Shown here: positions 34,101 through 47,573 of the stretch, piece after piece
Layout of the letters: the number at the start of each line of letters is the position of its first letter
Numbering within the stretch: position 1 is the first letter of the stretch
Program-made: the position numbers and the translations under genes
The notes under the pieces: generated by a model
What the model was told of the DNA's origin: nothing
Seen by the model: the letters and a program-made list of their open reading frames with translations, nothing else
The model's database searches: none
Assembly (NCBI RefSeq): GCF_018139145.2
Contig: NC_059472.1
Location: 101,134,877 to 101,198,876, forward strand
Direction: 5' to 3'
Source of the DNA: Gymnogyps californianus
Lineage: Eukaryota > Chordata > Aves > Accipitriformes > Cathartidae
Length of the DNA: 64,000 nucleotides

Positions 34101-37100
34101 TGTGCCACATCCCATCCAAAATCACAAACAGCTCCTTTAAATTTCTGATCTTTGTCCCCTGCTGGATATGCATAATACACATGCCTGTCTGACACATGAG
34201 ACAGCCAAAGCCTTTAAAAAAAAAAACAAAAAAAAAACCTGACACATGAGACAGCCAAAGCCTTTAAAAAAAAAAAGAAAAAAAATTGCTAAGCCCTGCT
34301 TATGCTTCTTGTCTTAGGCCTCATAATCATCTTCAGTTTGGGAGAATGACAAGTGTCTGAATCTGTTTTGATTTAACAAAGATGCAGCTTTTCCTTTTTC
34401 TGAAGAAACTTCTTTCTTACCAAGTCAAAACTCCTGATTTTATTGGTAAAACAAAACACAGGTAAAAATGCTTGGGGAATAATTACCTTCACCATAGCAG
34501 GGGACCATTTCCCTTATTTTCATACTGCCTTAGAATACAGAAGTAAATATCTTCAGACATGTCACCTTAAAATTATAACATTTACTAAGGTCAAACCCAA
34601 ATGTGAAGCTCAGTCTTTAACACCTGGCCATGTAGCTCTCATAAACTGTACCATACAACATGCAGAAGGACTTCTGATTTTGTGCAAACTCGTATGAAAC
34701 TATGTGGCTTCAGATGTTCAACTGCTTGGATCACATCAAACAGCTGGGATCAGAGTTTAAAGAAAGTTTCCACTTTTTGTTTGATAAAAGTCTATCCTTG
34801 TTTGAAAAATCATCTTGGGCCCATTGTGCTATAATAGAGATTACATATGAAAAGCATATTTTAAAAGACTGTTATTAAGTTGTAAAATGTAACACTGAAA
34901 AGTTTGATGCTAGAATCAATATTGGTCTTGTAATCTCAGTTGGTATGTTGTATGTAGGCATTATGATACAGATTTTAATTATGTGCTTGCATCTCTTTTC
35001 TCTGTAGTTTCTCTGCCTCATTTACATAAACATCCCTTCTCACCTCTCCCCTCAAACAGAAAGCGCTCGTTAAACTGACAAGCTATTTGATGTTTTGTTT
35101 TCTCTTTATGCAGTATATGAGCAGGTTGCACTAACTGTATGCTGTTCCAGCCCTGATATGAGGGTAAAATAATTAATTTTTTCCTGCAATTCTCTGTGGT
35201 ACTTCACCAATTGAGGAGCAGAGAGAGCCTGTATAACCTAACAGGGGCTTTTTAGTTGCAATTGCAAGGGAAGCCCTGTCAGCATAAACTTAGAGAATTT
35301 ATGTATTGAAATTTAAGTTATTTTTACAAGTTGTGTGTGTGCAGATTTTTATTTTCTACCAGGTAGAGAGATCTGGGAAAATTATGAGTAAAAGAAAAAA
35401 AAGAAAAAGCAGGCATGTTCACAACTGACAGACCTTTCGTTGACACGTTGCCAGTTCCTGATCCAAAGCAAGTGTGTTCTAAAGCTTCCCAAAGGAAAGG
35501 CCACCAGGATTTTACAGTGTGTATTCTTCAATTCATTTGTTTGTGAAAACTAAAGTTTATGTTTATAGGAAAGGAAAATTTCAGCTCAAACAGTTTAATT
35601 TTGCTGGAAACTGGGTCTTTGTAACTAAAAATATCTGGCCCACTTGGTAATTGGGGATGCTGTTTAGATAAGAGTATTGGTTTTGTACAAGGCTGAGAAA
35701 GTGTATTAGAACTTTGATTTTCTTCAAAATGGCATGTTGTTAGCATGTTCAAAATATTCTGCATGTAGTAGACAATAATCAGCTGTGCTGTCTTGGTAAG
35801 AGTATGCTAGTCACAAACGTCAGTTTTGGCAGGATGGGGTAGAAGGAATGAGGCTGTGCTGTGAAACCTCGTTTGGGTTGCGCTGGGTCCTGAGCTCTCC
35901 ATCCTGGTGGAAAGATTTACAGATATGCCTTGGGTCTGACCTGTCTTCTGTATTTCAGATTCCTGTGTGTGCCTTATATAATCACACTTTTCTTTTTTAG
36001 GGTGTTCAGTAACAGAAACAAACTAGAAATTATTCTGAAGCAGCATGAGAGTTCATTTTTAGAATGAAATTGTTTACTCAGTGGTCTTCAAAGCTAGCCT
36101 TGTCAATGGGGATTTCAGAGTTTTTCAGAGCACTTTTCAAAGACCCTAAACTTTGGCTAACACTTAAGATCAAAAGAAGAAATGAAGGAGTATTTCTTTG
36201 GAGAAGATATTTTGCTTTCTTGAGCTTTATCTGTCTTCTAAAGCCTTGGTATCAACCTTAAGCAAAGTGATGAGCAGATATAGCTTAGCCTCTGTTAGAA
36301 GGGACTGCTCCCAAGCATCTCCCCCCCTGGCACTCTTAATAAAAGTTTGTTTTAACCATAGTGTACTTCAAAAAATCCCTTAGCCTCCTTTCTTTTTTCC
36401 CCCCATACTGGGCACATGTCATTACATGACTGAGAGGTAAGAGTACATCCCATCTGCAAGAGGGAGGGTTGTCTTTTTGCAATCTCTTTGGTAAATTAAA
36501 AGAAAATAATAGAGCAGACAGAGTTCAGTTGTAAGCACATGCAAAGATACAGGAGAAGAAACTCGGTGATGATCTCAGTGATGTGATATTGTATCCACCA
36601 AACCATTTTGCTGATCCCATTTTGGTATACTATGTTCATCGCTTATGTGAAGTTGTGATTTCTCACAATGATACTAAATCTCATGTAGGCAACATTTAAC
36701 TCATTCGGCAGTTGAGGTGGAAAGGTAAGCATCATGAAAGGGCTATGCAAGAACCAGCTCTCTTTCTTATCATAGCAGTAAGCTGTCACAAGGTTAAATT
36801 GTCCTGATGATGAGTTGTCGTTAGTATATTACCTCCAATAGGGTCTGTATTTGATCAGCTATGTCATCACCAGTAAAATAATGCCTGAAAATGGTGCCAA
36901 AATGGCACACAGCACAACTCAAAACATGCAAATGAACTGCTTATTTACAAAAAATATAACCTAATTTATCATAAAACAACCAACCAAACCTCCCATACTT
37001 TCTGTTATTGTCTTTTTGACGTATTTGTTCAATAAAAGCAGTCCATTGTTTTTATAGGAAGATAAACCAGAAGAAAAACTTCTAGGCTGGGGGTAAAACT

Positions 37101-40100
37101 TTCAGAAATGACAAGTTGATTAAAGACTTCTAGAGCTAATGTTTTATAAAAAGTTTGGTCATTGAAGGCTGCTTCACTGACTTCCAGTGAGACAAATGTT
37201 TCTGAACTTGATTCTGAAGGAGGGTCTTAAAAGCTAAAATGTTTTGGGAATTTTGAAAACGCTACCTTCAATCTTTATGCGTGGTAATGAGGCCAAATTT
37301 TAGGCAGTGGGAACAAAGGAATGTAGTCCTAGCTGTGTGCACTCCTACTTCTAGTTTAGTTGGAGGTGAGGAAACATGAATCTGAAGTGTGGGGAAAGCA
37401 CAAGGCTTGTATTAGATACACAAAACCAATACAGACATCTTCACATAAAATAGTCTTATCTTCACTTTTTTCTTTGATCTTGAGAATTATCACAGTATGT
37501 AATGTGAATTATATATGGAAATATCATGTAATTTAGCTTCAGCGTCACTTGGGTAGTTGAAAATGTGGGTGTCTGCATGGCTCAGTTATTTTTACTGTAG
37601 TATTTCCTACACTTAGAAGGGGAAATATGCAGGCAAATTTAGCTCCTGTAAATGAAAAATATTTAGTTTTTAATGAGTCTGTCTAGAATTTTGTTCATAC
37701 CTGACATTTTTGGTTTTATTGCGCGCTTTCTTAACCTAAAAGAAACCCCACCATGAATTCTTAGCTTCAGTTTCTCAAATGGTTGTATTTTTGTCCTAGT
37801 AAGTTAATTTCTTTTCTTGTGCGCTAGTAGTTGTTATGACATATCTTCTCTGTTCCAGGACTTCACTGCTCATTGCTTTGAAGCGTCTTATAAAAGTCCA
37901 AAGAGAGAGGAGAATATACTTGACTCTGATATAATGATATATACAGCCAAATATGACCAAAATGAAACTGGCAATTGTTATGCTTCTGTATTTTACTGTG
38001 GTATTTATGTAACGCTTTGGAATATTGTGCTAACATTTCAGATATTTCAGCTTCTCCTCATCACCAATATCATTAAAATTGTTTCTGTAGACAGCGGGCC
38101 AGCAAGCAGGAGATGCAGCAAAGCTTTTTATGTAATCTATATAGCAAGGAAGTTCTGGATTAGGTCTCTACAGAAAAGGTGTTTGGCTCTCAGCCCTGTA
38201 CCTTCTTTAAACGTGCAAGTACAGCTCATGTTCATCTTTTGTCTATAACAAAATACTCGATTCAAGTTTTGCAGTTCATGTGCACAAGCTGTCCGTGTAG
38301 GTGTCTCTGATAGTTCATGGCTGGCTAGGCATAGGTTTGTGTTTGGTTGCTACCCAGATTGATAGAAATAAGGGAAGAGGCCCGTAGTTAAGTATTGGCA
38401 CTTGTGCAGCAGGGCAAAACAAATAATCCTGAATTGTACTATGCCAGAGGTTACTGACTAAGCCCCACAGGAACAATGCATGCTTTGAGATAATATATTT
38501 TATATTTTGCCTATGAATGTGTGTAAATGTGTATAACTTATAAATCACTTTTCAGCTGGACAAAGTCCCATAGATTCAAAGAAAATCACTGGTAACTTAC
38601 ATAAATTGGTAACTTATTTCTTTCCCACCCACCCCAAATAAAAAGATAATGCACCTTAAATGGTTGTTGAGGAAGGATATGCAACTTCTACTCTGGTGTG
38701 CTGAAGGAGAAAAGGGTGGGAATCAGAAATGACTCTGCTTATCTAGGATGATTGAGTGCAATCCTCTTAACTACCCCTTAATTTGATTCAGCTGCTCCCA
38801 TTCTTTTCTACATTAATATGCTCTTATATTGGCCTTCAAGCAGTAGGAAAAAAAAATATGTTCAGCATCTTTTTGTCCATTAAAAAAAAATTTTCCTGAT
38901 TTTTTAAAAATCTTTATTGCTAAATATAATTTGCATGAAAATTTTGGAGAAATCCAAATTCATGGCCAAATTTGTGATGTTCCATGCTAAAAATTCCAGA
39001 ATGTGCTACTAGCAGTAGCAGTGCCTATACTGGGTTTGGTAGGTGCTTTCTAGGATGTGACATTGGAGAACAAATAGAAGTAATCTTGAGGTATGCAGAA
39101 TTACTGTTGTGAGCAAAGAAATTAAATCTAGATTTTTGGGCAACTTTCAATCTTGTGCATTGTTTGTCTGGTGCTTCTCAAGCCTTTGCTTTGAAAATAC
39201 AGAGGTTGCATATTTTGACTGAATATTTTACAGATTTCTGCTTAAATATGGTTTAATGGATGTTTGTTTTTCATTGCCATAACTTTACCCTGTCTTGATT
39301 TCCAAAGCATCGTTCATTCTTTGTGTTCTTTTTGCCTTTTCAATGGAAAAATAGGTTTAAAAAAAGGAGACAAGGTTGATTGCCACGGAAGAACAAATGA
39401 AAAAACTAATGAAAAAGTTGATTGAGGCATTTTTTGACCTACCTGTGTAAATAGTATTTTAAAAGGTATCATATGAATATGAAGTGAGTGAATCTGGCTG
39501 CAACATATTTTTAATGGATATGAGAAAGACTTTAGGTTCAGTGTCATTAAACAATTTCCTTAAATGGGAATGTGGTTTGGAATGGTTGTTTATAAATATG
39601 CAGATGAACTTAAGCCCAATAACTGTCAAGCATTTGCATGTTAATGAAGTGTTACTGCACTAAGCAGTGGATAGCTAGCCGGAACTGTGGAGATAGGATT
39701 TATCCTGAGGATCTCAAGGAAACTGCCATGCAATGTAAACAGAAGGTACGGCCCCTATTGACTGGCAGGGATGTTGTTCACTATCGACACTTATTTTCTT
39801 GTATTCTATCAGATGCACAGTAAAACTAAGTTCCTGCTGTCTCAAACCCTTCTGTTTTTTCACCAAAATAAATCAATTTTGAGGACAGAAATGAATACCC
39901 TTCTTTCTCAGATAGACAGCAGAACTCATAAGGGAATAATTACAAGTCTAATTCAGCTCTTTTAATGATATCAGCTGAACGATTCTTGGATTCAAAGTCC
40001 CAGAGGAGTTCCTAAGCTTTTTAACTCTAAGCTTCTGGGCTGAAATAGTATGACTTTTAAATTTTGTTTTCATTGGAAGATCAAAGAAATTACTGCAGTA

Positions 40101-41489
40101 TTAATTAACTGTGTGTATTTCTGTTTGCGTAGCCTGCTGAAAGAAATTTGTGTATTTAATAGCATCCATTTGCTGGGTGAGATAAGGAAGGAAAAGAAGG
40201 CTGGTATGATGGGCCTATAGGAGGAATTGTCTGCAGGGCTGACAGAAGCTTCTAGAAGTTGGTCATCCATGTATGTATTCTCTAGAAGATTTTTCTGTCA
40301 GATCTAATCTGATAATCCTGACATGAGCTTTCCTAATGGGCTGGATTCCGGATGGATTATTTGGTGTCACTATTTGTTTTATCTTGTGCAGATTTTGAGC
40401 ACATGAAGTTTTTTTTATTTTGTACAAAAATTACAAATATATAGTTGGGAATGTGGAGGAAGTGGCATATTTCTACATTGTTTTCTTTTTGGTAATGTAA
40501 TAGCATCCATAGCTTCCCTTTGTGTAACCATACAATGAAGGAGTGCTGGTGCCCTGTTTGTATGATTAAAAGCTGCACTCCTGTGGTCAGGGCAGGCCAG
40601 CCATCCCTTCTGCCTGTTCTTCACTATCAAATAGAAAATATGTAAAGGGTAAATATAGCAGGCATCCAGGACCAATTTAGTTCTTGCCTTAATCCTTTAT
40701 CTGTATTGAGGCTGCAAGTTTTGAATGGTCTGCTCTTTAAGTTATTTGTCCAACAGAAACATTGATTTCATCCTTGAAAAGTCCCAGTTAATAAGGACTG
40801 CAAGTGACAGATGTGTTTTAAAACTGTATCTGGGAAAGGCAGGGAGAGGAAATGGATGTTGAATGTAAGAAGTAAGTGGGTATCATGTGCTCTGAGTGGA
40901 ACGTACCTATCTTTCACTTCAGACAAATGCACGTGAGGAAAAACTGCAGGAGTCTGTAGTGCAGAATGCTTAAACATACAGGTCTGGCACAGCTCCTCCA
41001 GGCTGAAGTTACAGCAGATGGGTTCACTGCAACAAAAGGCGTAGTTGCAGAACATGTAGATATATTTCATTTAGCAAGCATGGGTTCTCATAGCAATACA
41101 GATGCATCGGCATGGGTTTTGGAAGTGCTGGTAACCTGGGTGTGCAGGCTTTCCAGGAACCTTGGGCTGTAAGGAAGGCTGCTATGCCAGATCTCTGCCA
41201 TGTGCATAGCTGGAGTCAAGCTAGTGTCAACAACACACCATTATTTGCTTGGTTATTTAATTGCTAATCCAGGCAGAGGTGTGAATGTTACAAAGTATTT
41301 CTACACCTTAAGGTGCCATCTACACCTGATTGTAACACAGGTGCTTTTGAAGGGGTGCCCTGACAGAAGGGAACCAAGTGGGTGCTGAATTCTCACTCCG
41401 AGAAGGGATAACCAGTGCAATAACAAAGTCTGGGCTTGGTGGCCTACTGCTGCCTTGGAAATTTAAGGCAAAGGAGAATGGCATGATAA
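31177..41489. other. Non-coding stretch
   Basis: About 10 kb without a recognised gene. Features seen are the 50-bp tandem duplication at 34189-34288, an octamer ATGCAAAT near 36929, its reverse-orientation counterpart ATTTGCAT near 39632, and AT-rich low-complexity patches near 38870-38950. A 143-codon frame at 37817-38248 follows a CCAG string but has no recognisable domain, and I do not call it. Confidence 0.6.
34189..34288 (+). repeat. Recent 50-bp tandem duplication
   Basis: Two adjacent 50-base units each begin CTGACACATGAGACAGCC and end in A-rich runs interrupted by a single C (first copy) or G (second copy). The non-A part is identical, so the duplication is recent or kept homogeneous. 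It may be polymorphic, or an assembly artefact at the poly-A runs. Confidence 0.9.
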
Positions 41490-42650
41490 ATCGGGGGTCA
41501 CTAGTCCAGCTTTCTGCTCAAAGCAGGGACAGCTATGGGATCAGGCCAGTTTGCTCAGGGCTTTATCCAGTTGGGTCTTGAAAACCTGCAAGGATGGAGA
41601 TGGCACCATATCTCTGGGCCCATGTTACACTGCTTGTCTGCCCTCATGGGGAACCAGTTTCTCCATATAGCTGGTCTGAAAACCTCTCCTTTCAACTTAT
41701 GCTTGTTGTCTCTTATCCTCCTACTGTGCACCACTATGAAGAGCCTGGCTCATAATCACCTTGGAGGCACTGGGGGCCTGCTGTTACAGCCCTTGAAGCT
41801 GTCTCCTCTCCAGGCTAAACAAGCCTTGGTTCCTCAGCTTCTCTTGACAGGGCAAGTGCTCTAGCCCCTGACCACCTTGGTGGCCCTCTGCTGACTTGCT
41901 CCTGGTAATCAATGTCTGTCTTGCATTGGGGGGCCCAAAACTGGGCACAGTATGTGACCTAATAAGTAGAAGGGGGATAATTGCTACCTTTGAGCTCCTG
42001 GCTGTGCTTCTGCTCATGCAGCTGTGGCCGTCTCTGCTGCCAGAGCACACTGGTGGCTCATGCTCAGCTCACTGACCACCAGGATCCCCAGGGCCTTTTC
42101 CACACAGCAGGTCCCCAGCCTGTATTGCTGCAAGGGCTCCCTCTGAGCCCAATCATCCACCCAGTGGTTTACTGATCAAGATGTACACCCATTGAAACCA
42201 TAACGTCCCAACTTGGATGCAAGCATATTGTGGGAGACAGTGTTGAAAGCCTTGCTAAAAATGAGGTAAATGATGTCTGCTGCTCTGCCTTTGTCCTCAG
42301 ATCCAGTCATTTCATCACAGAGAGCAGTCAGGTTGGTCAGACATGGTTTACCCTTGGTCGGTCCATGCTGACAGTTCCCAACCAGCTTCTCCATGTGCTC
42401 AGAGATGTGCTTCAAGAGGACCCCCTTCATGTGCTTCCCACAAAGTGAAGTGAGGCTGACCAGCTGGCAACTCCCTGTGTTGCCCTTTTGGCCTTTCCTG
42501 GAGATGGGTGCAATGCTTGCCTTTCTCCAGGTGTGAGACATCTCTGCTGGTCTCTATGACTTTTCAAAGACAAGAGAGAGCGGGTGCATTATGGCAGCAA
42601 CCACTTCTCTCGGCACCCATGGATGCAGCCCATCTCCAATATCGTCACAG
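41490..42650 (-). mobile_element. Older CR1 LINE fragment with internal deletion
   Basis: Read on minus, the fragment shows CR1 order: RT finger region (42541-42380, with a broken VSLTSLCGK block), motif A as IFSKAFNTVS (about 42260-42230), then the C-terminal RT/3' region down to the tail near 41490. Matching it block by block to the younger copy shows that about 285 bases are missing at around 42140. The lost part corresponds to roughly 27365-27648 of that copy and carries RT motifs B and C (PQG and FADD). Substitutions and indels are numerous, and the ATTCTATG tail cannot be seen. The fragment is old and inactive. Confidence 0.88.
42176..42541 (-). pseudogene. Remnant of CR1 reverse transcriptase (N-terminal part)
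   Basis: A 121-codon open stretch on minus contains the motif 1/2 region (SLTSLCGKHMKGV), then NLTALCDEMTG and IFSKAFNTVS with the motif A core. The D of LDFSKAFD is replaced by I-F in this copy, so the first catalytic aspartate appears to be lost. It stops just before the deletion that removed motifs B and C. It is a surviving shard of an old LINE, not a host gene. Confidence 0.8.
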
Positions 42651-45600
42651 CAGCCGAGTTACTGCTGTGCGAAAATGATGACTGCTTCTGCTACACATAG
42701 GTAGAGCAGAACTGAGCTTGTTTGCATGCTATCAGAAAACGTCCTTGGTTTCCTCTTAGTTTCTTTTTCCTTGCTGTACTGTAGGGGCAGGGAACCTCTG
42801 TGCCAGTGACGTACTAAGATGGTACTTCTTGGTCTGGTTTGCTCAGAAATAGGACAGAGGAGTTGTGCAAAGCAGCTGCCACACGCTGTGGAGAGAGAGC
42901 CCTGATATTTTGCGGAGGAGGAGAAATGTTAGAGGAAAGTGTGTCCCCTTCTACTAGTTCTTTTTTTAATGTAAAGATATTGTTTGTTAATTAAAACAAG
43001 TTGTAGATCTCTGCTTGCTTGTTCAAGGCAACGTGCCCATACGCTGGCTCTGGGTCAGGAGCCGGGCTCCAGGGGGAGCAGGCTGTGCTCGCCTGCTGGC
43101 GGCCTCTCTGATCCTGTTTCTGCAGGAACAAGTGTTGGATCAGCAAATGGGATGTATGTGAAAATAATAACACGCAAATATTGATTTACTGGATACCTGA
43201 GCTACTTCTGTGGTTGCAAGCTGTCTGCCTTCAGCTGCATGGCTCACGTTGCACCCAAGACATAGCTCTCCTGCTCTGCCACATTATGTTTATTGTTTGC
43301 AGAGGACTAAGGAGTGCTTTAATGCATGGCATGTGAGAGAGTGCACCCATGGAGTGCTGCTGTGGGAGATGCTGGTCAACCAGAGCTTAGTCTGACCTGT
43401 TCATTCCACTACTGCTAGTGCCATGACTGTGTATTGCATTTGTTAACTCTTTGCAACCTCAGGACAAGGACCGCTGTTGTGTCTGGCATCTCCCAGAGGG
43501 GTGAGGAGGAGAAAGCAGAAGGCTGCTGCCGAAGTGGGGAGGAAGTTACTTTGTTATTTTCCTCCCGCTATCCCGTTCTTTCTCCCTCCCTTCAAAAAAA
43601 ATCCTACCCCTTCATAATTAGTGCTGCAGAAAAGGTTGAATTCAATCTGTCTCACTTTGGGCAAAAAGGGGGAAAAAAAGCACTATGACAACAAAATTGT
43701 GTACTGTGTAATTTTAGATGTCAGACTGAAAATCTGCTGACCAGGAATCATTTTCTAGCATAAGTCCAGGCCTACAATTAGAGTGGCAATTGTACTTAAA
43801 AATCCTGACTTTACTGTTCCACAAATGTGGATTTACTCTTATTACTATCTAGATAACACCAGAATTGTTGGTTTTGATCTTACTATATAAGATGCGAAGC
43901 AACAACTAGATTCTTTTTCATTGACCTCTTACTAGATGGACTTCTTTTTTTAAACCTAGGCAGCTTTTTGTTTTATATATCCCTAGATGCTTTTGCATTT
44001 TGTGGTTTAATTACATTATGAATAGAAAGGAATTTAACTTTCCAGGGGACAGAGTTAAAACAGAGTTTGCCCCTGAGAAAGGGAGCTTATGTTATGCCTA
44101 TCAAGCAGTAATAGGATGAAAATCCCAGAGTGCCGAACAGTGATGTGTTCTGTTGCTCTCACCGTCCCATTAGGAAGCCTTTCCAGGGCTCAGTGAGCTC
44201 CTGAGAGCTATGTTTGTTTGCGTAATCATTCCTTCTGCCTTTCCTTCCCTTTCCTTTTTTTATTTGTATCTTATTAATTACTCTCTGGATCCTAAGGCTG
44301 TTATATACAGCTCATCAAACTATGAGTATACACCAGAGAAGCTTTTGGCTTCTTCCATTTGGCCAGCTTCAAATTGCCCCTGTTGTCCAAACCTGCAGTT
44401 GCCTATTGATGTGGTGTGGGAAAGCCTCAGTGATGCGTCCTCTCCTTGTAAGCACACCAGAGGAACAGCAAGTGTCACAGAGACCTTAGGCTGTTTCCAC
44501 AAGCTGGTAGAGTTGCTTCTGCAGTCTGGGATCCCTCTATGGCTTGGTACCTTCTTGCGTTGCCCTCCGGCTTCTGCAACACTGTTTTATTGCAGTGTGC
44601 TACTGAAATTACTCTTGCTGGCAGAACTTGTTGCCTGTGGTTTTTTTTAAGGTTCCTGGGTGCTACCGAAACAGCCGTCAGACGCTTGCTGTACTGAATA
44701 TCTCCTTGCAAATATCAGAGATCTTGTCTCTTGGAGGAGTTCTTCAGTTTAAAAAAGTAAATGTGGTCTCCAGTATAAACTTTTCTAGAAAATTAGGTTC
44801 TGACTTATTTCTACATTTACCAACTCAAATGCTCTTCAGAGCAGTGGTAATGGCCAGAACGTCATTTCCATAGTTGGAGCATATTGCCATTGTAAGCAGA
44901 GAAGAAAGCCTTAGTTTTGATTTGTGTAGTTTGAAAAAAAATCTTGCCTTGACTCTTGCTTCTTGTTGTCAATTATAATCATGTCGCCATACCAAACAGT
45001 GATGGCTTCAGTTGTCTGCTTTACTTAAAAACCTGCTGAGTGTCAAAACTAAAGGAATCCTTTTTCCCCTCAGCACGCTGATACTTCCTGGCAATTGTGA
45101 GCAGGACATAAACTCATTAAAAGTCCCGAATTAGTTCTTAACCAATGTTTATACAATAGCTCAATACAAATTATGTTTGCACAATAGCATAATGCAAAAC
45201 TGTGCTATTTTCATTTCAACAAATTTGTATATGCTGTGGAAACCACAGGATTTGTGGGAGGAGGAGGATGCCTTGGAGAAGAATTCAGCGTTAACTGGCC
45301 ATGGTTATTGAGATGATACAGAAACCTTGGGGTCAGATTGGCTTCATTTATTGCGCCAGGAGGCATGGGCTGCTGAATGTTTTTTAAGGAACACTTTTCT
45401 CATTTGCACGCTTGCCTAGGGGTGGCCTCCTCCACCATAAGCACCTTATTCTTGCTAGTCATCCCTTCAGGCTCAGCGTGCTGGTGTTAGGCGAAGCGAG
45501 CAAACACGTCCGTAGACCACGAGCACAGCGTGCCACGTCTGATCGGCAATGGCCAGCAAACAAGCTCAAGTCAGCTCTAATTTGTAAAAAGCTTACCAAG

Positions 45601-46966
45601 CTAGGACTAGGCTCCTCAGGAGACGAGTTGCCTCTTTCTTACCAACTGAAGCGATGAGATACACCACGGGCTGCTGTCCTGGATTGATTGAATGTGCTGA
45701 TGCCCTGACACCCTTTGCAGACTCCAGACATATTTAGTACTTAGGGCATGTCTCCATAGTGCTTTGCTTATCCTGAGCCTCCTGGAAACCGTATGTCTGT
45801 GACTCATGAGGCATCGAGCCCGGGCTAATCAGCTATGTTGACAGGCAGGGTATATTTTATCGGGCTTAATGCCACCTTAATGTGGTCGTGCAGTTTCCAG
45901 AATACTTTGTGTGGATATGCCCATAATCAGAGGAGCTTAAAGTGACTCTGAATTTGTCTCTGTCCAGTTCAGTCTGCCTGACCTTTAAAGAGACCGTGAA
46001 GCAATCTCTGTTCCTTTTTCCTCTGTGCCCCAAAGGCCAATCCAGGACAAGGAGGTTTTGAAGGGACACAAGAAAAGTAGAGCCAAAGTAAGCACCAGGA
46101 AGGAAAGAGGAGAGTAGAGGAAGAAACAGAAATAGCAATGGAAATCTGTCAGGTACAGAGAAGGCCCTTTTTGACATACTCTATTTCTTATAACACTTAG
46201 CGTTCGTTTAGGTACAACAGTAAAAAGAGCCTTTCTGACCCCGAGAGATGTTATGTTTGCATTTGCAGTATGCTCCTGCTGGGAAGATTATATTCTGCAT
46301 TTAAGCTATGGCAAACTGGAATTGTTTTGTAAGAACTGTATTTTTTAACAAAGGTGTTTTTTAAACTCTGAAGCATATTACTGCTTGTTCTCAGCTAGGT
46401 TCATGCATTAAAAAAAAAAAAGAAAAAGGCAGTGTGAGCATGCTGCAGGTGTTCTACAGGCTTGCGTGGATGACTAACCCTCCCTGTTTGGCTGGCTGCT
46501 TTCTGAGAGCATATTGAACACATGCTCTGGTGCTGTTTGAAGGTCCTGTGAGAGGCAGGAGCTGGTTGAAAGCTCTCAGTTCTGCTGAAGTGGGTGGCCA
46601 AAGTGCTGGAATTGAACAGCTGCTATAAACCTGCTGAACTTTGTTGTTTATAAATTATTTTGCATGCCATCTGGAACAAGAATGATGCCACAGTTTACAA
46701 AAGCTGTAGCTGAGGTTCACGTTGAGCAGTAAGTGTGAAATATTATTCAGTGATTATCAGATTTTAAAGGCTTCTCTGAGTGGTTTAAAGACAGATTCTT
46801 AGGTTAGAGAGGTTTTAATTGAAACACCTTGCCAGTTTTTCCTTCCTTGCAATGCATTTATCTAAGTTACATTTGGGTCTCCCATTAAATCCTTAACAAT
46901 ACCCAAGAATCATGCTGTGATTGAGCCTAGGACAAATCACGCATTAGATATGAGGTTCATTTGCTT
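42651..46966. other. Non-coding stretch
   Basis: No gene was recognised. A CpG-containing patch lies at about 45470-45560. Several 60-146-codon frames exist, but none has a recognisable domain or convincing splice bounds. Confidence 0.6.
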
Positions 46967-46971
46967 CATGG
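46967..46971 (+). repeat. Target-site duplication, left (CATGG)
   Basis: CATGG directly abuts the LTR start and matches 49593-49597. Confidence 0.85.
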
Positions 46972-47091
46972 TGTCATGGTTTAACCCCAGCCAGCAACTA
47001 AGCACCACACAGCTGCTCACTCACTCCCCCCTGGCGGGATGGGGGAGAGAATCAGAAGAGTAAAAGTGAAAAAACTCATGGGTTGAGACTG

Positions 47092-47097
47092 TTTAAT
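47092..47097 (-). terminator. 3' LTR polyadenylation signal (ATTAAA)
   Basis: TTTAAT on plus is ATTAAA on minus, in the context CTATTAAAC, about 185 bases downstream of the TATA box in element orientation. This would terminate element transcripts. Confidence 0.6.
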
Positions 47098-47278
47098 AGG
47101 TAAAGCAAAAGCCACGCATGCAAGCAAAGCAAAACAAGGAATTCATTCACCACTTCCCATGGGCAGGCAGGTGTTCAGCCGTCTCCAGGAAAGCAGGGCT
47201 CCATCACGCATAACGGTTACTTGGGAAGACAAATGCCATAACTCTGAACGTCCCCCCCTTCCTTCTTCTTCCCCCAGC

Positions 47279-47284
47279 TTTATA
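47279..47284 (-). promoter_or_regulatory. 3' LTR TATA box
   Basis: TTTATA on plus gives TATAAA on minus within CAGCATATAAAGC. The context matches the solo LTR at 30846. From this position the LTR could drive transcription leftwards out of the element into flanking DNA. Confidence 0.65.
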
Positions 47285-47560
47285 TGCTGAGCATGACATC
47301 ATATGGTATGGAATATCCCTTTGGTCAGTTGGGGTCAGCTGTCTCAGCTGTGTCCCCTCCCAACTTCTTGCACACCCCCAGCCTACTCACTGGTGGGGTG
47401 GTGTGAGAAGCAGAAAAGGCCTTGACTCTGTGCAAGCACTGCTCAGCAGTAATGAAAACATGCCTGTATTATCAGCACTGTTTCCAGCACAAATCTAAAA
47501 CATAATCCCATACTAGCTACTGTGAAGAGAATTAAGTCTATCCCAGCCAAAACCAGCACA

Positions 47561-47573
47561 TTCTCCACCCCTT
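47561..47573 (-). other. Polypurine tract of the LTR element
   Basis: On minus, AAGGGGTGGAGAA (one T) directly precedes the 3' LTR's TGTGCTGG. This is the expected place for the plus-strand DNA primer in reverse transcription. Confidence 0.8.

Larger units (their letters stand above)
46972..47560 (-). repeat. 3' LTR of the non-autonomous element
   Basis: 589 bp. On plus it starts TGTCATGG and ends CCAGCACA, so on minus it runs TGTGCTGG to CCATGACA. It carries a reverse-complement TATA box (47279-47284) and an ATTAAA signal (47092-47097). A six-base deletion relative to the other LTR lies near 47090. Confidence 0.93.

Noticed and set aside
37817..38248. 143-codon frame preceded by a CCAG acceptor-like string
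   Set aside because: No recognisable domain, no matching donor and AT-rich codon use; most likely chance.
44210..44650. 146-codon plus-strand frame
   Set aside because: No recognisable motif; the hydrophobic, cysteine-rich texture is typical of pyrimidine-rich non-coding DNA.
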